Made by a program: the position numbers and the translations under genes
Assembly (NCBI GenBank): GCA_002506175.1
Contig: DAXB01000082.1
Coordinates: forward strand, 1-8,985
Direction: 5' to 3'
Source: Methanomassiliicoccaceae archaeon UBA113
Lineage (GTDB): Archaea > Thermoplasmatota > Thermoplasmata > Methanomassiliicoccales > Methanomethylophilaceae
Length of the DNA stretch: 8,985 bases
Notes under the pieces: model-generated
The model's input: the letters and a program-made list of their open reading frames with translations, nothing else
Told to the model about the DNA's origin: nothing
The model's database searches: none
Shown here: one piece after another, positions 1 through 5,163 of the stretch
Layout: each line of letters opens with the position of its first letter
How positions within the stretch are numbered: position 1 is the stretch's first letter

Positions 1-30
1 CCCACTGCAATTCAGAAAGAACCGATTTTT

Positions 31-206
31 GCCGCGAGCGATGGTGAAATGAGTAGGAGGAATAACCGCCCGCGGCTTTTCACAGGGCACCCGATCCGTC
101 TGTCACACTGATGGATGGATGCATAATCCAATAAATACCATCCCAGTATTTAATGAATAGGTTTCAATCAAAAAATAATGAATTTTTATGTACAATATAT
201 GAATGA
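31..206 (+). repeat. Diverged repeat unit, copy 1
   Basis: Same order of blocks as the copy at 362-531. GCCGCG (31-36) pairs with CGCGGC (71-76), forming a hairpin whose loop holds GTGAAA and GGAGGA. Then comes a nearly identical block starting CTGATGGATGGATGC at 108. An inverted repeat AAATAC (133-138), 7 bases, GTATTT (146-151) runs into TTAATGA. The unit ends with AATAATGAA at 174 and TGTACAATAT at 189. The offset to the other copy is 331-335 bp on the left and 326 bp on the right, so small indels have accumulated. Function is unknown; a duplicated RNA or regulatory element is possible. Confidence 0.6.
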
Positions 207-361
207 ACGTATCTCACTTTTTATCAAACAGAATGCACCGTACCAAACAAATTGTTCTCTCTGAATGGATCTGTCCGGACAAAACTGCCGTGACTTCATT
301 GACTTCCGAACAAACGCAACATGCCCAATCTGGATCAAACGGCTCGATGCATTTAGAATAC

Positions 362-531
362 GCCGCGGGGCTCAAAGTGTGAAAGGAGGATATGAGACTC
401 CCCGCGACGTTCCAGCATCTCACTCATTCAAGGTTACCCGCCCTGATGGATGGATGCGTAATCCAACAAATACAAAGATCATATTTAATGATTTTGCAGA
501 ATAATGAAAACCCGTGTACAATATCGAACAT
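362..531 (+). repeat. Diverged repeat unit, copy 2
   Basis: Second copy of the unit. CGCGGGG (364-370) pairs with CCCCGCG (400-406), in the same register as the hairpin of copy 1. The loop again carries GTGAAA (379-384) and GGAGGA (385-390). CTGATGGATGGATGC begins at 443, AAATAC is at 468-473 and ATATTT at 481-486, followed by TGTACAATAT at 515-524. The GGAGG is only 2 bases ahead of an ATG at 392, too close for a normal start, and the frame from it has no recognisable product. Confidence 0.6.
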
Positions 532-558
532 GATACTCTCAAATCATCAAAAAAACGA

Positions 559-587
559 ACGGAATCCCGCCTACAATCTAGAACACG
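559..587 (+). repeat. Short third copy of the repeat end
   Basis: The stretch GAATCCCGCCTACAATC, followed by TAGAACA, resembles the right end of copy 2 (GAAAACCCGTGTACAATAT, then CGAACA at about 505-530). It lies about 23 bp from the 3' end of the tRNA-Val gene. The match is short and imperfect, so it could be a fragment of the same unit or chance. Confidence 0.35.
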
Positions 588-612
588 ACAGTCACGATGG
601 TTGAAAAGATGG

Positions 613-685
613 TGGACCCAGCCGGATTTGAACCGGCGACCTCCGCCGTGTGAAGGCGACGTCATAACCCCTAGACCATGAGTCC
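613..685 (-). tRNA. tRNA-Val (anticodon CAC)
   Basis: On the minus strand the acceptor arm GGACTCA pairs with TGGGTCC, with one G-U pair. The T arm is GCCGG, loop TTCAAAT, CCGGC. The anticodon stem TCGCC/GGCGG encloses loop TTCACAC, giving anticodon CAC and reading GUG valine codons. No intron is seen. The discriminator base is A and is followed directly by genomic CCA (610-612), so the CCA tail appears to be encoded. The gene is divergent from tRNA-Gly, and a T-rich stretch follows its 3' end. Confidence 0.93.
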
Positions 686-703
686 GATAATCATAGTTAA
701 AGA

Positions 704-720
704 GGAATTCATATAAAGCC
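704..720 (-). promoter_or_regulatory. TATA-like promoter of tRNA-Val
   Basis: Read on the minus strand, CTTTATATGAATTC lies about 25-35 bases upstream of the first tRNA base at 685. That is the expected place for an archaeal TATA box. Position and composition are the only evidence. Confidence 0.5.
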
Positions 721-729
721 GTTATCAGT

Positions 730-741
730 GGTTTAATAAGA
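730..741 (+). promoter_or_regulatory. TATA-like promoter of tRNA-Gly
   Basis: GTTTAATAAG lies about 25-35 bases upstream of the tRNA-Gly start at 765, as expected for an archaeal TATA box. The 79-bp spacer between the divergent tRNAs therefore holds one box per direction. Confidence 0.5.
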
Positions 742-764
742 AGGAACCCAATATCCCGATTGAT

Positions 765-836
765 GCGATAGTAGTCCAGTGGTCAGGACGGATGCTTCCC
801 AAGCCTCTGACTCGGGTTCGAATCCCGGCTATCGCA
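765..836 (+). tRNA. tRNA-Gly (anticodon CCC)
   Basis: The acceptor arm GCGATAG/CTATCGC is a perfect 7 bp. The D stem is GTCC/GGAC, and the T arm TCGGG, loop TTCGAAT, CCCGG has one wobble pair. The anticodon stem GATGC/GCCTC encloses loop TTCCCAA, giving anticodon CCC for GGG glycine codons. The third stem pair is a U-C mismatch (793 with 805). The discriminator is A; CCA is not encoded and CCTTTT follows, a likely stop signal. The rtcA start lies 78 bp downstream, so the two could share a transcript, although rtcA has its own TATA-like box. Confidence 0.93.
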
Positions 837-883
837 CCTTTTCCTCTCACAGATACCACACAGTCCGACAGTCCTTCCAATAC

Positions 884-897
884 TTTTATTATAAAGC
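884..897 (+). promoter_or_regulatory. TATA-like promoter of rtcA
   Basis: TTTTATTATAAAG is centred about 25 bases before the rtcA ATG at 915. An archaeal TATA box sits about 26 bases before the transcription start, so transcription would begin at or next to the start codon and the mRNA would be leaderless. This agrees with the absence of a ribosome binding site there. Confidence 0.5.
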
Positions 898-914
898 ACT
901 CATACACCGAATAC

Positions 915-1970
915 ATGGAAATCCTGGAGATAGACGGATCGAGAGGCGAGGGAGGCGGACAGATGGTCCGCACATCTGTAGCCATGGCTACCGTCACCGG
1001 GATCACCACGCATCTCACCCGCATCAGGGAGAACAGACCTACCAACGGCCTCTCCAAACAGCACTGCGCAGCGGTGGACGCAGTCGCACAGATGGCAGGT
1101 TCCACCGTCGAAGGCAACACCATCGGGTCGAGAGAGCTCCTTTTCACGCCCGGCAACGAGCACAAGTACGACATAGAGGTCAACATCGGAACCGCCGGAA
1201 GCCTCAGCCTGGTCCTGCAGGCCATGATGCTCGCGGGAAGGAACCACAGGAAAAGACTCACCGTGGACATCAGCGGGGGAACCAACGTCATGTGGGCCCC
1301 TCCGATAGACTCCTATCAGACCCTTCTGTTCCCCCTCATGAGGAGGATGGGCATAGAGGCCAACGTCAAGATCATCGAACGCGGATTCTACCCGCAGGGG
1401 GGAGGACGCGTCATCACGACATTCGACCCCATAGACACCATCAAACCCCTGGACATCGAAGAGCTCGGAGAGCTCAAGTGCATCAAAGGGGTCTGCTTCA
1501 GCCAGCGCCTGCCCGATTGGATCACAAAGGACATGATGACCAGCTGCCAGCAGATGTTGGCGCCGTATGCAGAAGTCGAATTCGACGTTCAGAAGACCGA
1601 CGGAGACTCCCGCGGAGCCGGAATAGTTCTCACAGCGGAATATGAGAACGGAATGCTCGGAAGCAACGCACTGACATCACGCGGACACACCGCCGACAAG
1701 GCTGGAGAGGACGCGGCTATGGATCTCATCAACGAAATGACCAGCGGAGCGACGATGGATGTCCACACCGCGGACCAGGTCCTCCCTTACATGGCCATGG
1801 CTCAGGGCAAGAGCGGTTTCTCCGTCTCCAGGATCAGCAAGCACCTGCTCAGCCAGATGGACACCCTGGAATCCTTCCTCGACGTCAAATTCGGTGTCGA
1901 GAGGAAGGAGAACGTCTACAGGTTCACCGTCACCCCGGGTGAGAACAATGAGGCCCTTCATCCACGTTAA
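915..1970 (+). CDS. rtcA: RNA 3'-terminal phosphate cyclase
   Basis: RtcA converts an RNA 3'-phosphate to a 2',3'-cyclic phosphate using ATP through a covalent enzyme-AMP intermediate, and acts in RNA end repair or processing. The 351-residue protein has the usual family length. It opens with the family signature around residues 8-18 (GSRGEGGGQMVR) and has a second glycine-rich patch GGGR near the middle. His310 in SRISKHLL sits where the adenylated histidine of E. coli RtcA (His309) lies. The ATG at 915 was chosen because the family signature begins right after it; the longer open frame would run into the tRNA-Gly gene. The end overlaps arfC by 23 bp, indicating co-transcription. The function call is strong; the in vivo substrate in archaea is not well defined. 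Confidence 0.95.
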   Translation: MEILEIDGSRGEGGGQMVRTSVAMATVTGITTHLTRIRENRPTNGLSKQHCAAVDAVAQMAGSTVEGNTIGSRELLFTPGNEHKYDIEVNIGTAGSLSLVLQAMMLAGRNHRKRLTVDISGGTNVMWAPPIDSYQTLLFPLMRRMGIEANVKIIERGFYPQGGGRVITTFDPIDTIKPLDIEELGELKCIKGVCFSQRLPDWITKDMMTSCQQMLAPYAEVEFDVQKTDGDSRGAGIVLTAEYENGMLGSNALTSRGHTADKAGEDAAMDLINEMTSGATMDVHTADQVLPYMAMAQGKSGFSVSRISKHLLSQMDTLESFLDVKFGVERKENVYRFTVTPGENNEALHPR

Positions 1971-2586
1971 CTGCGCAATGTCCGCCGATGGCAAGCTGGC
2001 CGGCGGCGACCGTACGCAGGTGCGCATATCCTCCGACGAGGACAAAACCCGCGTCAAAGGGCTCAGGAAGAAATATGATTCTATTCTGGTAGGCGTCGGT
2101 ACGGTCATCGCAGACGACCCGCACCTCACCTTGAAGGACAGAGACTACGACACCAATCCGATAAGGATCGTATTGGATCCCCACGGAAGGACCCCCGACA
2201 CCGCACAGGTCCTCAACGACCGCGCACCCACCATCATGATAACCTTGGAGGATTGCGAACGGGAATGGGACTGCGATGAGATAATACGCGCAGGCAATGA
2301 CATCATCGACTTGGAGAAGGCTATGACGCAGCTCGCCGAGATGGGGATAGAGAACATCCTCGTCGAGGGAGGGGGAAAGACCATCGCATCGTTCTTCAAA
2401 GCGAAGATGGTAGATCGTTACACGGTTTTTGTCGGCGGGCTCCTGATCGGAGGAAAAGATGCACCCACCCCCTGCGACGGGGATGGGTGGATTGCCGAAG
2501 GGGGCATCCGTATGGAGCTGGAGGACTGCGAGATCCTCGGTAACGGCGCCCTGCTTTCATTCAAACCCTTGTTCGAGCATGAATAA
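1948..2586 (+). CDS. arfC: Diaminohydroxyphosphoribosyl-pyrimidine reductase (archaeal RIB7 type)
   Basis: This 212-residue protein is the stand-alone reductase of the RibD C-terminal/RIB7 family. It reduces 2,5-diamino-6-ribosylamino-4(3H)-pyrimidinone 5'-phosphate to the ribitylamino form with NAD(P)H, an early step of riboflavin synthesis whose later intermediate also feeds F420 synthesis. Visible family features are NCAMSADGKLA at 8-18, GVGTVIADDPHLT at 49-61, NPIRIVLD near 70-77 and VEGGGKT at 139-145, the nucleotide-binding turn. The ATG at 1948 is supported by GGTGA at 1938-1942 with a 5-base spacer. It lies inside the end of rtcA, so translation is probably coupled. Its last 30 bp are shared with the end of the convergent regulator gene. 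No deaminase domain is fused, as usual in archaea. Confidence 0.92.
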   Translation: MRPFIHVNCAMSADGKLAGGDRTQVRISSDEDKTRVKGLRKKYDSILVGVGTVIADDPHLTLKDRDYDTNPIRIVLDPHGRTPDTAQVLNDRAPTIMITLEDCEREWDCDEIIRAGNDIIDLEKAMTQLAEMGIENILVEGGGKTIASFFKAKMVDRYTVFVGGLLIGGKDAPTPCDGDGWIAEGGIRMELEDCEILGNGALLSFKPLFEHE

Positions 2587-3333
2587 TTTGTTGCTCCTCG
2601 GTTCCATCACGAAACGGAGATAATTGTAATCGGTTCCGAACACCTCGCTGCTGACAGTGTCGTAAGGCCTCCCGGTGGCATCCTCGAGGATCTTGCTCAT
2701 GAATCCTGACGCATAATGCTGCATAACCTTCGAGGAACCTTCTGTGAACGGGTTCGGGCTTTTGATGATGATCGTCAGAGGCTTCAACGAGAACACCGTA
2801 GCCTCTCCCAATCCGAACTCCATGAAGTAATCCCTTGTGTTTGCGACCGTCTCCTCCAGCGTCGCTCCGGACAGCGAACCGGACATGGCTGCGCCGTGGA
2901 TGAATCCGAGTATCCCCGCCATCGGGGATGCGTCCAGACCCATTCCGTCGAATCCGAGGAAGATGAATCCGGGGAGAGCCTTCGTCATCTGCTTGGGATC
3001 CTGAGCCAGATTGCTCAGCATGCTGAACGCGACCTCTCTGGACTCGTCGGAGGACTGCACGGACTTGGCAAAGGGGAGAGATGTGAGCGTGTAGTACTTC
3101 TTGCGGTTATCGTTCATATCGTCATGCACCGCAATCAGCTTGTCCTCCACCATTCTGTCCAAGTGAACAGACAGTGTGGACTGCGCCTTGCCGACCACCT
3201 TGGACAGCTCCGTGAGAGACCTGTTTCCCGATGCCAGCTCGTGAAGGACCTTGATCTTCACATCATTGGACACCTGAATGGTACCCTTGGATGTCACATA
3301 CAATTCGTATTCATACGAAGAATCCTCTGCCAT
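2557..3333 (-). CDS. ArsR-like winged-helix regulator with V4R-like C-terminal domain
   Basis: The 258-residue protein has a winged helix-turn-helix at about residues 20-90. It starts with a helix typical of ArsR-like proteins (IKVLHELASGNRS), followed by the recognition helix QSTLSVHLDRMVEDKLI and a wing ending in KKYYTLT. The remainder (about 110-258) ends in a segment, HYASGFMSKILEDATGRPYD to LRFVMEP, that resembles a V4R (4-vinyl reductase-like) ligand-binding fold but lacks the usual conserved cysteines; this second assignment is tentative. It probably binds DNA as a dimer and senses a small molecule through the C-terminal part. Palindromes in its promoter and first codons suggest autoregulation. 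It is convergent with arfC (30-bp overlap) and divergent from the mtnA operon, which it might also control. The target is not known from the sequence. Confidence 0.75.
   Translation of the reverse strand: MAEDSSYEYELYVTSKGTIQVSNDVKIKVLHELASGNRSLTELSKVVGKAQSTLSVHLDRMVEDKLIAVHDDMNDNRKKYYTLTSLPFAKSVQSSDESREVAFSMLSNLAQDPKQMTKALPGFIFLGFDGMGLDASPMAGILGFIHGAAMSGSLSGATLEETVANTRDYFMEFGLGEATVFSLKPLTIIIKSPNPFTEGSSKVMQHYASGFMSKILEDATGRPYDTVSSEVFGTDYNYLRFVMEPRSNKLFMLEQGFE
3304..3319. promoter_or_regulatory. Operator-like palindrome inside regulator start
   Basis: TTCGTA, TTCA, TACGAA is a perfect 6-bp inverted repeat with a 4-base spacer, covering about codons 5-10 of the regulator gene. It shares the TTCGTA half-site with the palindrome at 3342-3358, suggesting one protein binds both. 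Confidence 0.45.
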
Positions 3334-3341
3334 AAGACTGC

Positions 3342-3358
3342 ATATACGGTTCGTATAT
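3342..3358. promoter_or_regulatory. Operator-like palindrome upstream of regulator
   Basis: ATATACG, GTT, CGTATAT is a perfect 7-bp inverted repeat with a 3-base spacer, 8 bases upstream of the regulator start codon. It lies between the likely TATA box (TTAAATACG on the minus strand, about 3366-3374) and the gene, a position suited to repression. A third TCGTAT occurs at 3366-3371. Confidence 0.5.
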
Positions 3359-3365
3359 TAAGCTA

Positions 3366-3375
3366 TCGTATTTAA
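3366..3375 (-). promoter_or_regulatory. TATA-like promoter of the regulator gene
   Basis: On the minus strand, AATTAAATACGA lies about 35-42 bases upstream of the start codon at 3333, compatible with a short leader. The box overlaps a TCGTAT half-site, so autoregulator binding could block it. Confidence 0.35.
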
Positions 3376-3416
3376 TTTTCGAAAAATATACAGATTATTC
3401 CTTTAGATAATAATTA

Positions 3417-3458
3417 GTACACAATATGTACACAATAATAATGTATATTTTAGTACAC
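3417..3458. repeat. GTACAC repeats between divergent genes
   Basis: GTACACAATA occurs at 3417-3426 and 3428-3437, exactly 11 bp apart. A further GTACAC lies at 3453-3458. GTACA, CAATA, TGTAC (3417-3431) also forms an inverted repeat. The cluster sits between the regulator and the mtnA operon and just upstream of the likely operon TATA box, so it is a candidate activator or repressor site. Confidence 0.45.
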
Positions 3459-3461
3459 CCA

Positions 3462-3486
3462 TCGTTTAAAAACTAATTAAATAAGA
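3462..3486 (+). promoter_or_regulatory. TATA-like promoter of the mtnA operon
   Basis: GTTTAAAAAC (3464-3473) and TTAAATAAG (3478-3486) are both plausible TATA boxes. They would place the transcription start near 3490-3510 and leave a leader of about 50-70 bases before the ATG at 3559. Which is used cannot be decided from sequence. Confidence 0.4.
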
Positions 3487-3558
3487 TGAAATAACCGCCA
3501 TCTTCCCCGTAGGCTCTCTTATTTACCTATTAACCATACAGAAGGGAAAGGTGCGCAG

Positions 3559-4557
3559 ATGAAAGCGACAATCGACGGAAAGAAGTGCGACATCAGAGCA
3601 GTATGGTTCGAGAACGGAAAGGTCAGGATGATCGATCAGAGGGAGCTCCCCGCGAAGATCGTCCTCGTGGACTTCGACGACTATCTCGACATAGCGGAAT
3701 CCATCCGCAACATGACGACTCGCGGCGCCCCGTCGATCGGAGCCACCGCCGCATACGGAATGTGCATGGCAGCGCTGAAAGGCTGCGATTTGGACAAGGC
3801 CGCTAAAGACATCAAGGCCGCAAGGCCCACGGCAAACGACCTGTTCTACGCCGTGGACTACATGTATGCCAAACTCAAAGACGGGGAAGACCCGATCAAA
3901 GCAGCCGACGGATACGCACAGATGATGGTCGACAAATGCACCAAGATCGGAGAGTACGGAGCAGAGCTCATAAAGGACGGAATGAAGCTGATGACACACT
4001 GCAACGCGGGAGCGTTAGCAACAGTCGATGTCGGTACCGCCCTCGCACCCATGAGGAAGGCCTGGGACCAAGGCAAGAGGTTCTTCGTATATGCATCCGA
4101 GACCAGACCCCGTCTCCAGGGAATGCAGCTCACCGCATGGGAGCTCAACCAGGAAGGGATCGAGCATGCGATCATCCCCGACGGCTCCGCCGCATACTAC
4201 ATGAAGCAGGGAGTCGACATGATCATCACGGGAGCCGACAGGATCGCGGCTAACGGTGACTTCGCCAACAAGATCGGAACGTTCGACAAGGCCATCGTAG
4301 CCAAACACTTCGGCATCCCCTTCTACGTCGCCGCACCCATATCCACATTCGATTTCAACACCAAGACCGGCGAGGACATCGTGATAGAGCAGAGGTCCGA
4401 GACCGAGATGACCATGGTGAAAGACTACAGGATCGCACCCGTCGGATCAAAGGCCCTCAACCCCGCGTTCGACGTCACACCCGCGGAGCTCGTCGCTGGA
4501 TTCATCACCGAGAAGGGAATCCTCAAGCCCAGCGAGATCCACCTGGTGAAACAATGA
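3559..4557 (+). CDS. mtnA: 5-Methylthioribose-1-phosphate / 5-deoxyribose-1-phosphate isomerase
   Basis: This enzyme isomerises the aldose 1-phosphate (methylthioribose or deoxyribose 1-phosphate) to the corresponding ribulose 1-phosphate, in salvage of 5'-methylthioadenosine or 5'-deoxyadenosine. The 332-residue protein belongs to the eIF2B-alpha/MtnA fold. RGAPSIG lies at 55-61, the catalytic cysteine is Cys148 in MTHCNAGALA, and the acid is Asp227 in GADRI; these correspond to Cys160 and Asp240 of B. subtilis MtnA. ASETRPRLQG (179-188) and ANGDFANKIGT (231-241) are also typical of MtnA. Their presence together with both catalytic residues argues against a non-catalytic translation-factor homologue. 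The start is supported by AGGTG at 3549-3553, 5 bases before the ATG. The end overlaps the aldolase gene by 4 bp (ATGA), so the two are translationally coupled and catalyse consecutive steps. Confidence 0.93.
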   Translation: MKATIDGKKCDIRAVWFENGKVRMIDQRELPAKIVLVDFDDYLDIAESIRNMTTRGAPSIGATAAYGMCMAALKGCDLDKAAKDIKAARPTANDLFYAVDYMYAKLKDGEDPIKAADGYAQMMVDKCTKIGEYGAELIKDGMKLMTHCNAGALATVDVGTALAPMRKAWDQGKRFFVYASETRPRLQGMQLTAWELNQEGIEHAIIPDGSAAYYMKQGVDMIITGADRIAANGDFANKIGTFDKAIVAKHFGIPFYVAAPISTFDFNTKTGEDIVIEQRSETEMTMVKDYRIAPVGSKALNPAFDVTPAELVAGFITEKGILKPSEIHLVKQ

Positions 4558-5159
4558 ACGAGAGATTCGCCAGACAGGAGCTCGTGAAGATCTGCAAGCT
4601 CCTCTACGACAGACAGCTTACCGTCTCCGCCGGAGGCAATATGAGTGTGAGGATCAACGATTCCGAATACCTCATAACCCCCTCCGGAAGGAACAAGGGT
4701 ATGCTGGAGCCCGAGGACCTGGTCCTCATCGACTCCAAGGGGAAGGTCATCGGAGATGGAAAACCCTCCATGGAGACCAAGTTCCATCTCGCGCTGTACA
4801 ACGCGAATCCCGACACTAACGCCGTAATCCACTGCCATCCCCTGAATTGCGTCACTCTCGCCGTCAGGGCCGAGGGGATGAAATGCAACATCACCCCCGA
4901 AGGGGTCATCCTCCTGGGAGAGGTCCCGATGATCGGCTACTACACCCCGGGATCCAAACAGCTGGTGGATGCCGTGGCGGAAAAAGCATCCTACAGGGCG
5001 ATACTCATGGAGAGGCACGGAGCCATAACACAGGGCCGCAGCCTGGAGGAAGCCTTCAACAGGATGGAGGAGCTGGAGTTCCAGGCAAAGCTGCAGCTGA
5101 TCTGCGGCGATGTAACGGACCTCCCTGCGAAAGAGATCAAAAAACTGTCCAAGATGTGA
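4554..5159 (+). CDS. Class II aldolase, fuculose-phosphate aldolase type
   Basis: A 201-residue zinc aldolase of the L-fuculose-1-phosphate aldolase/AraD family. Metal ligands are visible as His93 and His95 in VIHCHP and His155 in MERHGA, with the catalytic acid Glu74 in PSMETKFH; these match E. coli FucA (Glu73, His92, His94, His155). GGNMS (27-31) and TPSGRNKG (42-49) form the phosphate-binding region. Placed directly behind mtnA, it most likely cleaves 5-methylthioribulose 1-phosphate or 5-deoxyribulose 1-phosphate to dihydroxyacetone phosphate and an aldehyde, as known for the MTA/5'-deoxyadenosine route of Methanocaldococcus. A plain fuculose-phosphate aldolase role is the alternative. 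GGTGA at 4545-4549 supports the ATG at 4554. It is not the MtnB dehydratase, judging by length and operon partners, but that enzyme shares the fold. Confidence 0.88.
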   Translation: MNERFARQELVKICKLLYDRQLTVSAGGNMSVRINDSEYLITPSGRNKGMLEPEDLVLIDSKGKVIGDGKPSMETKFHLALYNANPDTNAVIHCHPLNCVTLAVRAEGMKCNITPEGVILLGEVPMIGYYTPGSKQLVDAVAEKASYRAILMERHGAITQGRSLEEAFNRMEELEFQAKLQLICGDVTDLPAKEIKKLSKM

Positions 5160-5163
5160 TAAA

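Larger units (their letters stand above)
1..609. other. Gene-poor region with diverged direct repeats
   Basis: No open frame here has convincing coding character. Short frames exist, including one open from the window edge to a TGA at 108-110 that could be the tail of an upstream gene, but none shows a recognisable protein. The region is AT-rich apart from short GC-rich hairpin arms and is organised as repeats: two copies of a roughly 170-bp unit and a short third piece, listed separately. It ends just beyond the 3' side of the minus-strand tRNA-Val gene. Confidence 0.6.

Noticed and set aside
1..110. Frame open from the window edge to TGA at 108-110, possibly the tail of a gene
   Set aside because: Only 36 codons, no recognisable protein, and it lies within the diverged repeat unit whose second copy does not keep the frame.
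108..206. CRISPR array or C/D-box RNA in the left-end repeats
   Set aside because: Only two full copies about 331 bp apart, no regular spacers, and no proper C and D boxes.
392..604. Open frame after GGAGG in repeat copy 2
   Set aside because: Spacing to the ATG is too short, composition is not coding-like, and it spans repeat sequence.
792..914. Longer rtcA start at 792
   Set aside because: It would lie inside the tRNA-Gly gene; the RtcA family begins at the ATG at 915.
779..1645. 288-codon frame on the plus strand through tRNA-Gly and rtcA
   Set aside because: Composition dominated by Arg/His/Gly, typical of a shifted frame of a GC-rich gene; rtcA explains the region.
1759..1947. Longer arfC start inside rtcA
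   Set aside because: The extra residues are the rtcA shadow frame; GGTGA and the family N-terminus point to 1948.
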